DNA of 38,333 nt, from NCBI GenBank assembly GCA_000310025.1, contig FN649727.1, forward strand, positions 7,948,708-7,987,040. Direction: 5' to 3'. A program made the position numbers and the translations under genes. Positions 23,430 through 34,100 of the stretch are shown piece after piece (the first letter of the stretch is position 1; every line of letters starts with the position of its first letter). The notes below the pieces were generated by a model, which was not told the origin of the DNA, made no database searches, and worked only from the letters and a program-made list of their open reading frames with translations. The DNA comes from Ectocarpus siliculosus. Taxonomy: Eukaryota > Sar > Phaeophyceae > Ectocarpales > Ectocarpaceae.

Positions 23430-26400
23430 CTAACTGCTCAATTCGGCTGTGACTTGTTGCTCCTGTTTTGCGGGAAGATACACACAGCGGTCACAAGTTT
23501 CGCTCACCACCCTGTCAACCGGGTTTCCTTGCGACCGTCGAACGTCCTTCGGCCCCGCTCGCCTCACGTCGCCCACCCCGCCGCTGAAGATCCTGCGCGT
23601 GGGCGCGGGCGGGGTGTACGTAGCCTTCTTGACCCCCCCGCTGCCGCGCAAGCCGTTGTTGATGGGCTGCGGCGCCGGGTTGAAGGTGGGGGACAGGAAT
23701 GACGTCGGCTGCTGCTGCTGCTGCTGCTGCCTGGTGCTGGTGACTGGCGTGCCTCGCTTTCTCGTGCGCGTGGCGTTGCCGCCGTTGCCGTTCGGGGAAC
23801 CGAAGACGAACGCCCCTTGCGTGACGCCGCCGCCGCCGCCGCCGCTACCGCCGGAGTGGAACGAGATCTGCATGTTGTGGTCAGGCTTGAAGGGTGCGTT
23901 TGCCGCCGCCGCCGCCGCCCCCTTCTTCTTCCTCTTGGCGCGCATGTTGGCCTTCGGGGCGACAACAGCCTGGCCGCCGACGTGGGATGGGATGGGATGG
24001 GATGGGACGGGATGGAATAGGGTGATGGGATGGGATGGGATGGGATGGGGTTATCTAACGTACTCATTATTGATGGGATGGGATGGGATCGGATGGGATG
24101 GGGTGTGGTGGAATGGGGGTGCTATCTAACGTACCCACTTGTTGCTTGCCTTGAGGCATTGAACACCCATGCGTCTCGAGACAAAGCGTCATCGGCCTAC
24201 ACCACAGAGGGTGCATCTCGCTGTTCACGTCTCTGCCATGTTTGACGCGTGAGACATAGTTTCTTGTGGTAAAGGCTGTGGGAAAGAGGAGGGCACGAAC
24301 CCGGGCACTGAAAGAGAGGTCACCCACGACACAAGATGAAAGAAAGGAGATTTCACAGGCGGCTCCACGCAGGTCCCGACCCTGACCGTTTCGAATCATC
24401 GCTGCCCCCCCGCTCCCCCATCCCGAACAAACTCCTTCTTGCTCCCTGTGCGACTTGATTCTCATGCGGCGTAACGACGTGTTCCAAGGGCGATCGCAAC
24501 AACAACAGGTAGAAGCCAAGCGCGGCGAGACCCGTTTCGGCGTCTCGTGGCAAGAGGTTGTTGTGCTCAGGCGGCTCCGGGCGCGTGTGCGTGTTCCCAC
24601 CGAAGCAGCGAATTTTCGCGACGAAAGGGCTGCGTCGCAAGATAATTTTGCCATTAATAATATAGAGGAAAGTCCAAGCAGTAGCAGCCCCGTCCACCTG
24701 GCACAGAAGCGAGCGGCACACAGCAGCCCTATGTGCGACCAAAGAGCTGCCAACAGCCCTACAAACGTTCCAAGTGCGCCCACAGCAAGAAGATTGCCCC
24801 ACGTTTTCCACCCCTTGACTTGGCATAGATACAACATGAAACGCTGGGCCGAAAACTGACTGAGCTACTTGTACCCCCTTTTGCGGTTGCCATCGGCATT
24901 GTTAACATGCAACAAGGAGGGCAACAGCCAGCAATACCGTAGCAGAAGCACCTTCCCCTCGATCCTAGGCGCTTCTTTACGTTCCGGCCCTAAAAAATCC
25001 CAACAAAACACAACAACCAGCCTAAAAAACAAAGCGGTAAAAAATAAAAAAAAAATTACCTGGGCGTCAACGGCCGCTGCTTCGCCCCCGCCGCGCTGGC
25101 GCCTCCTCGACCTACCGCGCCTCCCCGCCTGCTGCTGCTGCTCCTGTTGCGCCTGCTGCTGCTGCTGCTTCTTGCTGGTTCCCTTCACGCCGATGTTGAA
25201 ACCCTTGCTCTTGATGTTCTGCGCCGCCTGCTTGGGCCCTCCGGGGCCTACCCCCTGCTTCTTTCCCCCCGGCCGCGCCCCCCCGCGCTTGGACCTGGCG
25301 CTGCCGGCGGCTGTGCTCTTCTTGGATGCCGCCGTTGCAGCCGTGGCCGCCGCCCGGGCCTTCTTGGCTTTGGCCTTGCTCACCCCCCTGGTGCTGGCGA
25401 CCAGAACGTCGGCGTTCTGGCGCGCCTTCTTCTTCGATTGCTGGGGGCGCGGGGGGGGCGTGGGTGGGACGGAATAGAGGGGTGTGAGGACGTAGAGGTA
25501 GGGGAGAGGAAATACAATGAGGGAGGGTAGAAAACGTTGAGGAAGGCAGGGAGGGAGGGTAGAAAACGTTGAGGGAGGCAGGGAGGGAGGGTAGACAACG
25601 TATAGGGAGGGAGGGGAGACAACGTACAGGGAGGCAGGGAGGGAGGGGAGAAAACGTTGAGCGAGGCAGGGAGGGGGGGGAGATAGCGTAGAGATGGAGG
25701 GACATGTAGCGGGGCGCGGCAGGGAGAAGGTGAAGAACGAGAGAAAGACAGGAGAGGTGAAGCTTGGCTTTGTGTCGGTACGTTTGCGACTGACGTTGGG
25801 AATCACAGCCCGTACGTGTGTGTTGTGAAAAAAAAGCCTACACCAGTGGGTGCGCTCCGCCTTTGGGATCTTGATACATGTACGGTCGCCACAACACGCC
25901 CTTTGGTTTCGCGAGCCACGACGCACACACCTGTGTCTTGGTGCGCTGCACCTCCGCCTCTATCTTAGCCGGAGATGGCTTGGCGCTGGCAGAGATGCCC
26001 CGCTTCTTGGACAGGGCCGCGTCCCTCTTGGCCTTGGACGTTCCGACGGACTTGGCCACCTTCTGCTTCGCTGCTGCGGCCTTCTTGCTCTTGGTCGTGG
26101 GGGTAGCTGTTGTCGGGGAGAACAACAGGGGGGGGGGTATTTGGTGAAATCGATAGTTCTAAAAAAGAGGCGTTATGATCCAGCGTTCCGGCAAGAGCAT
26201 CCCGGTACATGGCGGTGTGGATCGCAAGGTGATTACGTTCCCCCGCTGAAAAAAGATGAAGGAATGTCCTGGGCTGTTGAAACACGTGTTCTTCCCAAGG
26301 GCTCTTCGGTAGGTTTGGCGCTAAACGCCTCCGGCGCTTCGTGGGTGGCTGGGTCTAACGGGGCAAGTTGACAAAAGGATGCATAATAAGCCGCTGGTAC

Positions 26401-27020
26401 AAGCGTTACACGAGCGTTCTGAAGGGCTCTTGCAGCCGCAGCATCTGAAGACTTGACCGATCAAGTGGTACTTGGCAAAAGATGGGCCGTTGGCGACTCG
26501 ACTTGAGGATAATGCGCCGCAGCGGATAAACAAAGAAGCACACCCGGGTGCGATGTGCCTCCGACACACGATTCGGCTGTTCACTATGTACGCAGCCTCT
26601 GCCTGTTGCACCTTAACGCTGTTGCTGCTGCTGCTCTGCTGCTGTTCTAGTGCTGTAGTATAGCCGTAGTGACCGCGCGGAGAAACAAGGAAGGTGTACA
26701 AGATTGAGAGGGAGTCAGCGGGTAGATCGACTTGAACAGGGCGTATCCAACCATCCGGTACTTAGCAAATTCAGCTCTCTCCCTTCCTTGCGAAAGGGCA
26801 AAACAAACAACAAACCGCACCCCTTGCAACGCCGGAGGCGGCGATCCTTAGCGTCAGCGGACAGGAGAGCCACCCCCCTCCCGGCTCTCGCTTGCTCACT
26901 TCACTTACCCTTGACCTCCTTCCGTCGCTCGTTGATGATCTCCTCCAGAGTCTTGTCGATCGTCTGCTCCACCATCATCGGATCCGCGTCCACCCCAACG
27001 CTGAACTTCGGCGCCGACAT
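23430..27020 (-). CDS. Lys/Ala/Gly/Gln-rich basic protein with UAP56-binding-motif-like N-terminus (4 exons)
   Basis: Four exons join in frame: 27020-26909, 26106-25931, 25440-25060 and 23969-23430, giving 402 residues. Donors are AAGG|GTAAG, CAG|GTGTG and CAG|GTAAT; acceptors are GACAACAG, CGCCCCCAG and GGCGGCCAG. Phases are 1, 0, 0. Exon 1 encodes an acidic-to-basic helix with IDKTLEEIINERRKE at residues 21-35, which resembles the UAP56-binding motif of mRNA-export adaptors (ALYREF, UIF, CHTOP). Exon 2 is a Lys/Ala-rich, histone H1-tail-like segment. Exon 3 has Arg/Gly and Gln runs and the segment NIKSKGFNIGVKG. Exon 4 has an RKKK patch, Gly and Gln runs and a Thr/Pro/Arg-rich tail. A nuclear RNA- or chromatin-binding role is inference; no RRM is present. 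The last exon could be spliced before the TAG at 23430. The exon chain is well supported, function less so. Confidence 0.7.
23983..24119. repeat. GGGAT minisatellite in intron 3 next to the 3' splice site
   Basis: Imperfect TGGGA pentamers fill two blocks (about 23983-24052 and 24073-24115), each followed by a (T/C)TATCTAACGTAC element, so a longer unit of roughly 70 bp is itself duplicated. Read on the gene's strand this is a CCCAT array whose end lies only 12 bases upstream of the acceptor at 23970-23971, where the polypyrimidine tract should be. Confidence 0.9.
25518..25690. repeat. About 32-bp G-rich minisatellite in intron 2
   Basis: Five to six imperfect units contain GGGAGGGAGGG followed by TAGAAAACGTTGA or TAGACAACGTA variants. 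The array lies inside the intron between exons 2 and 3 of the basic-protein gene. Runs of G triplets on this strand could form G-quadruplexes; on the transcribed RNA the array is C/U-rich, close to the exon 3 acceptor. Confidence 0.85.
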
Positions 27021-28124
27021 CGCCTCCTCCTGCTCTCTTCTCGAGCCTTTTCAAACGGCACTGGATGCACCTTGTTTCCTGAACGCCAGCGTGTTGCCAT
27101 TGCCAAAGGGAAGGGTCAGCTCGGCAGAAACGGGGCAGTGAAGCAGAGGGCTTGGCTTGTGTGCCAGACCAAGGAGACTAACGATTCAACCGCCAGCAGG
27201 CCGAAGGGCCAGCCGTCCTCGAGAGAGCAAGCCAGTCAGGGCGCCCAGGGCTTTCCCTCCGGGAAAACGCACACGCGACAAAGCCCAGCCGTGTGCTGGT
27301 GTCAAGCACGGGCTTTGCCGCAGGACACGCGCGCACAGCGGGTTATGCCGAGTCGAACGTCGGGGCAGCGGTTGTCCCCTCTGTAGCCCTACTGCTGTAG
27401 AGATTACATTAAATAGATAGACTATTTGCGACGATGGCAATTCCAGACACCAACCTGTCCAACCCATAAAAAAATAACCCACTCACCGCCGGAAGTTGGA
27501 CCAACACTCCTTCACTAGCCTTGCTCTCGCCTGGTGTCTTGCGTGCCTGTGCAGCAGTTGGTTGTCCGAGCAGCAAGATTTTGGGAGACTAAGTTTCGAG
27601 GGGGGGGGCGCTGCGGTGGAGATTGACAGCTTGCAGCCAGGGTACCTTTTTTTGTTGCCGTTTTTTGGGTAAGACGCGACGGCATTTTTTTGTCGTCTCC
27701 ACGACGACAACAGCTCCAAGCGTGTGTGTACCAACCTCCTTAGAGCTACGAAAACAAGGAAAAGGTTTTGTGTATCAAGCACAATTTTTGTTCAATTTGC
27801 CTGCTTGCGGCCTGGGAAGTGTAGTGTTTCACACGCTGGAACTTCGTAGTTCGTGTGCATACACTCGCCGTACGCGACGACAAACGTCGGGCACCTCAGG
27901 CCGCTCAGCGCTCAGCAGTTGTTTGGTGCGGCGGGCGGTCTTGCCGTGGCCCTGCCAGTCAAAGCAGGCACACACAACAACCCCCGAAACCGGCTTCAAG
28001 AATCATCAACAGGACGATACCCTCGAAGACCGTCTAGTCTATGATCAGTGGATAGTAGTGTTGTTCACAAGCTGTCTTGTAGCTGTGTACAATACAGTAG
28101 TCTTCAACACATACTTACATACAA
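27021..28124. other. Divergent intergenic region between the two right-hand genes
   Basis: About 1.1 kb separates the minus-strand basic-protein gene (ATG at 27020) from the plus-strand FAM194 gene (first ATG used, 28125). It probably contains both promoters and leaders. Open frames here are short, and the plus frame over 26892-27386 is a shadow of exon 1 at its left end. Undetected 5' exons of the FAM194 gene could lie here. No specific regulatory site was recognised. Confidence 0.4.
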
Positions 28125-31100
28125 ATGTCACCACAAGGCGGCGTTGGAACGAAGGCCGACAACGCCGAGTACTACCCCTCGGGAAGGCTGGCGTCAGTCT
28201 TCAAGGAGGACGGGTCAGGCTTCATTTATTACCCATCAGGCCTCGTCGCAGTGTGCAAGGGAGTTGTTGACGGACGTGGTCGATATTACGTCTACGGCGA
28301 CGACCGGAGATCCACCCCTCTCGGGGCGGTCAACGAGCATGGCGTGGGATTCTTCCTGGGCCCATCCGGCGTGCGCTTGGCGCTAAGCAAGGTGTCTAAA
28401 TACGTTGAGAGAGAAGTCGATTATCAATACATCCAGGAATTCTCGCGACAAAAGTGCTGTGGATGACGGCGCATGTTTTTGCATGTTTATATGGTTGCTC
28501 GGCAGAACTTATTCTGCAGCGTAATATTTCCACTTTGAACGTTGGGTAAATTAGCGCACGCGTTTGTTGTGTTCCAAAACCATACACAAGGTTAGATAGT
28601 ACGGCACCGTGTTTTCAAAGCCACCCCCTCGTATCTGTGCGAATAAAGCTTTGGGTTGCCCGTGCATCGCCCAGAAACTACCGTACATTCGGCGAGCGCT
28701 GAGAAGGACCAGAACCGGGGTGCCCCCTTGTTCGCACGTCGTGAGCCTCCTCACAAGAGCTGCATGCAGGCGGTAGAACGTTCTACTTCTCGAGTGCATA
28801 CTTGGAACATGCACATAGTCTCAGAGCGTAAACTGCAGGTAGGGATAGTTTCAAAAGCTTCTCGCCTGCACCAGGTCGACGTGATGAGCTCCTCCCGATG
28901 TCGACCTACAGAGTAAAAGGCTAGACGCCTACATACGCACTGACTCCTGGTGCGTGCACGTTGTTCAAGGTGGGAGGGCTCATCACCGATAGGCACGGAT
29001 ACATCGCAAGAGAATGGCGGTATGACCCAGGTGCCCACATGCCCCCACCTACCAGCGTCCTCGATGTCAAGCTGAACAAGAGTATGAACTTCGAGTTCCT
29101 GGATCGGCGCGAAATGCGAATCAAGTTCTTGCACGAGGGTATCTCCCACGAGCTTGACGCTGGCGTGCACCCGAAGCGGGAGGGTACCTACCTTGACAAC
29201 AGGTTTGGCAATTTAGAAGCAACCAGTGCTCATGAGCGGGTAGCTCGTCGTTAAGCTAATTGTAGTACGGTCTGCACGTCGACAAGCCCTTGAACGAGCC
29301 AGGGACATGCACAAACCGATCGCGTTTTCTTTGATTGTGTCGAATCCCCCTTTTCCCGAAGACATTCTCAGACTACATGTGTACATGAGGAAGTGTGTTC
29401 CATAGCTCTCCTGCAACCTATCGCGTACAAACAATGCTCATCGCCTACTCCTCGACAAACCGCGGTGAGGACATAGCATAGCCGGCTCAAATCAAGCGAC
29501 AGCTTCCGTGTGAAAGAACGATCCTGTCCTACAAACCACACACATCCCGGTCCGTCCCTCCGTGCTTCTGCCGCACCGCCGATGCGCAGCATTCGTTTGC
29601 CCGGGGGGGGTCTGGAACCCCAAATCCAACGTGTTTCTTTGATGTCGAGGCAGCAGGCGTTCGGCAACGCCATGAAGGCCAAGCGGGATCGCCTGAAGCC
29701 GAGGAGTCGGAATCTAGCGGGAGCTTGCAAGAGTCTCGTTGCCAGCCTCGAAAACGGTTTTGACGGGATGAACCCTCAGGCAAGCAACGTTTTTCTTTTA
29801 ACGGAATCAGCGGAAGGCACTGAGAGACTGTTACAGTATATTGGTAGAGGAGATTGGTGGCCTGAGAGATAGAGCCAGTGGTTGAAATACCAGCCAAAGC
29901 AAGCAGCATCTAGACCAATTGAAGTATGAACACTGACCGCCGTCTCGTGCTGAAAGATGAGCGAAAACAACGTTGGATGACTTTCGACCGAAGTGCACCT
30001 GACCTTGTTCAGTTGTTCTCCCGAAGACAACTCCAGCAAAGAAATGCTATCTCTGAATCGAAACAGCTCGGACACATTTAAAAGTTGTTCTTCTGCACCG
30101 ATGCACCAAAAGGGGAGTCAGAGGCACACAGCGGTACTCATCCCAAAACGTCCCATGACTGCCCTACAACCCCACCCTCGCAATATAGGTTGAACCGTTC
30201 CCCGACCCGTCTTGGAAGCACGATGCTCTTACGGCTACCTACGGAGAGCTGCCCAGAATACGGAGCACGGGGCTAGAGGTCGGTCCCACCCACGGCCTAG
30301 GGAGCATGATCTACGATGACGATGACGACGGCAGAGGAGGCCCAGGAATGCGCCGATCAAGGTCGTGGGGTGGGGGTGCAGGGGTTGGGAGTGGGGGTGA
30401 GGGGGGCCGCGGCGACGACGCTTTCGCGGCGGCCTCGAGGCTGAGGAAGGGCGGGAAGTGGCTGGGGGAGCTGGACGTGCGACTCCAGGTGTCCGCCGAG
30501 AACCCGCTACTCAAGAGGTAGGTACGTGGGGCCGTTCCGGCCCGGGCGTGCCTGCTTCGGCCGTTCCGGCCCGGGCGTGCCTGCTTCGGCGGGAAATGGG
30601 CGCTGTTGCACCCTCCCTGGAGTATCACTGGATGTTCGTAGAGCAAGGTTGGTTGGCACGCTATTTTCACATGCTATAATAGTACTACCGTCTCGCGTAT
30701 TGAGCGGCATTGGATCTCAACGGTATTCTTTTCGTCTCTCAACCAGGAGCGCGGGAGATAAAGCGTTGTGAAATGATTTTCGGTCGGGTCGTCCAATATG
30801 CGGGTGTGTACACACCAACGTCCTAGGTGTGGTATGTACAGCGGCGAAATATTCCTGTATACTACTGTACGTCGAAGTTAACTAAGGGTGAGGGCTGGCT
30901 CATCTCGATACACTACGCCTTTGAAATCGTGCGACCTCTGCAGAGATCAAGAACGGCTGAAAAAGACTTGAGCAACCTCGGCTTTTTGTTTCTGTTCGAC
31001 GCCCAGATCGAACTTATTGCAGGCGGCAAGCGGCCGCTACGCGGAGGAGATCGTTGTGCCAGGGGCAAAGACGTCGGTGTCCAACCCTACCGGAAAGACA

Positions 31101-34100
31101 ACCGTTTCAGGGGTGCCTCTGCCCAAGGTTCCGGCCTCTAGGTACTGTGTTGCTCGTGGACCTTGGCTCGACCAAGCTAGTGAGTCGCTGACATTACACG
31201 GCAATCTCGAGGAAATACACGGAATAGACATATTAACAAGCACTAACATATCAAAGGCTACAACCCGCCAAGCATAATGTGAGCTTTTTCCGAGGTAACA
31301 ACGGTGCATGCTCCATAGCCTTGCTGCTCTCGAGATTTAGGTATTGGACAAATGACGACCGCAGTAGCATTGTTCACAGACAACTAACGGCTACAACAGT
31401 AGCGTTGTTCTACTCCGTGAGTGAGATTTTCATGGGTGCCCGCGGATGGCTGGAACGGCGACGAGATCACGACAGTAAGGAATGTTGCCAAAGGTCGAGA
31501 CTTCTCCTCTTCTCTATGTACGTCTGCTACGTGCACCAGCGAGGATTGGTTGCGTACGATATCATTTGTCGCCGTTACTTTCAGTTTCTGTGTGCTTTTT
31601 TCACCATGAATCGGATTCAGCACGTGCGTGTGCGCTCGGAAAACGTTGAAGTTTCCGCTCTTTTTTCCCCCACAAGCACACCTGGTATGCTTGAAAGGGT
31701 ATGTACTGTGAGAACCGGTCGGTCTCCTTGAAAGCAACTTACCGAAAAACGGGCTTTGCGAGGTGGCGAGTACTCAGATACGCCCGGTTTGACCGGATAG
31801 ATAGGCCGGTCCGCCAACCTGAGCCAACGCTCCGGCAAACATCCAGAACGGTACACCGGCAGCCCTTGACTCCTTCCGTACACCACCAAACGACACAAAA
31901 GAGCGGCTCGACCGGAAACCTGGCCCCGCCACTCCGTCCTGACAAGCCAACGCGATGCACTGTATGTACGACACCGGGGCTCTCTCCGCTGATGCTCGCT
32001 GCCGCTCGATTTTTGCGCCGCGCACGCCACCCACCGAGCAGGCTGCGAGCCTTCCTCGAGGAGGAGGCCGCGCCCGACCAGCTGGTGACCGTGCTTGGAG
32101 TTCGCGGAGACGACCCGGCGTGCAATAAGGTGCAGACCATCGCCGAGCTCGCGAACTGCTTTCTCGTTCAGGGCTTGTCCTCCTCCTCCGGGGAGGGAGG
32201 CTCCGAAGGGGGGGAAGGGGGCGAGGGCGGGCGCATGAACAACAACAGCAGGAGCAGCAGCGCGGCCGGCCCCTCGAGCCGTGCCTCTGTCTCGGGCGCT
32301 GAGAAGTACAGGATGGTGAGGGTCGACTTCGCGGAGCACCGGGCCACGGCGGAGCTGTACGGGGTTCAAGCCCTCCCGGCGTTCCTCATGTTTCAGGGGG
32401 GACGGCTTGCCTGGGTGGGGACGCTGGGGGGGAGTCCCCTGAAAGCGGCGCCTCCTGCGGGTGCAGCGGGTGGGAGGAGGGTGCTACTCGTGGAACCGTG
32501 CGCAAAGGTAAAAGGGGAGATGCAGCAAAATGTCGAGAGCGGGGTGAGGGAGGGTGTCGAATCGGAGGGGGTGGAGGATTTCAATACATATGGACCGGAC
32601 GTACAGAAAGAAAGGTCGGACGCGTACTGTAGGTCGAAACAAGCTCCATAGTAGGCCACTTTCGTGTGTGTGCGGACGGAAAGCGAAACCGGCGTGAAGG
32701 GGTAGGCTAGTGTGCTGCCCGGAACCCCATCGCTTTATTGAGAAGTTGTTCCGATCTCTCTCTACTCTGGACACTACATTTCCCGGTACGCGTATGTGCC
32801 ATTTAGCGCCTACGGCGACATATTATTGCACGCAACATTTTGGACTGTTGCCTCACACAAAGGGGGACGGATGAAGTTTGTCACAGCGGCTGGGGCCCGT
32901 GAGTGCACGGTAGCAGACAGGTCTATTGTTTGACAGGTGGCACCCGCAACTTAGACGACACCCCGGCGATGGCATAGACCGAATTTGTCTTTCTCGCGCC
33001 CTCCACCCCAATGCCGTCCCCGCCCCTACTTGGCATAGCGGCAAATCTCGACAGAGCGAGCGCTCAGGAGATTCGGGTGCAGCTGGGATCTAGTCCTCAA
33101 CGCTCCACAAGCACTTTTGCGGATACAGGTACATGCAAGCTCACGCAATTAACGTGTTTTTTCATGAAAACCTCAGTCGAACGGTCCGCTTCGGGAGTTC
33201 GATATGATGGGGGATGTTAGTTTCTCTTGAGCGCTGCGGCGGAGAAGCCTGGCGTGTGTGGCGCAATCTTCTCCTTGCCTGGGTTGTGGAACACATGCCG
33301 TGACAATAGTCTTGTTCGAGGAGGTTCTTATTGCTTTGTGGTGAGATACGCAGCATTGCTGAGTGTTGAGCCCTTGTTGGATATTGCGGCAGCGATGGGG
33401 AGAGCGCATTTTATCAATGCGAATACCCACCAAATTGTTGTATTTTGTTGTTGTGTCTGTTTTCATCCATGCCTCCGATAGTTAGATTCACCGTTTACTG
33501 TGCTGTTCATGGTGTGTAGCGGTTCCGTGGCCAATGATGTCAAATGTGTTCTAGATTGTTCGTAGTGCCTCTTAAGAGATTCGCCGTAATCGCTTCTCTC
33601 TCTAACCTTGCTTGCAGGTCTCGGTGTAATTAGCAACTCGTTCGGTCCGCTAATCGTTGGGCGATGATGTTGTGGTCGTGTCGAATTTTCAACGAGCAGG
33701 TGGCTAGAACAAACTCAATGGCTTCCGATTCCGGCAACGCGGCCTCTCCAAACGGAGAGGGTTACGGCGTGCTGATGATAAGCAACGCCCTGGGAGCTGC
33801 GGAGGTCATCGCTTTGGAAAAGGTGTGGCGCAGCCGTAGGTTCCCCCGACAGCTTGGTCGGAAGGCATTGGGGAGTGAGATGTCGTTGGTGGTCAAAAAT
33901 ACGAAATACAAAGGACCAGCTGACTCAACGGGGAGTGCTACAGTACGCCAATTGAAGTGACACCGGTAACGCTACTTGTCCGTGAACCTCAAGCGATCCC
34001 CGTTTTCCAAGTCTAAAAAAACGTGCTGCACCCTTTGTGAACTCATTGACTCCCGCGAATGTGACACGGAGCAGCCACAGCATCACATAGGAGTCGGCAG

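Noticed and set aside
24865-25926. Single 353-codon minus ORF taken as one protein
   Set aside because: Its first half translates the intron 2 minisatellite into Pro/Ser-rich repeats and its last 65 codons are intron 3; only 25440-25060 is kept as an exon.
26892-27386. Plus-strand ORF of 164 codons
   Set aside because: Its first part is the antisense shadow of exon 1 of the basic-protein gene, and the rest shows no coding character.
31279-31731. 150-codon plus ORF between exons
   Set aside because: It falls in the intron 31142-32041, carries no recognised domain, and is mirrored by a 117-codon minus frame.
31701-32041. Upstream part of the 316-codon plus ORF
   Set aside because: It precedes the acceptor at 32040-32041 and has no coding character; phase matching places the exon start at 32042.
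32508-32651. Downstream part of the same ORF
   Set aside because: It follows the donor AAAG|GTAAAA at 32508; joining 32507 to 33700 keeps phase and coding content.
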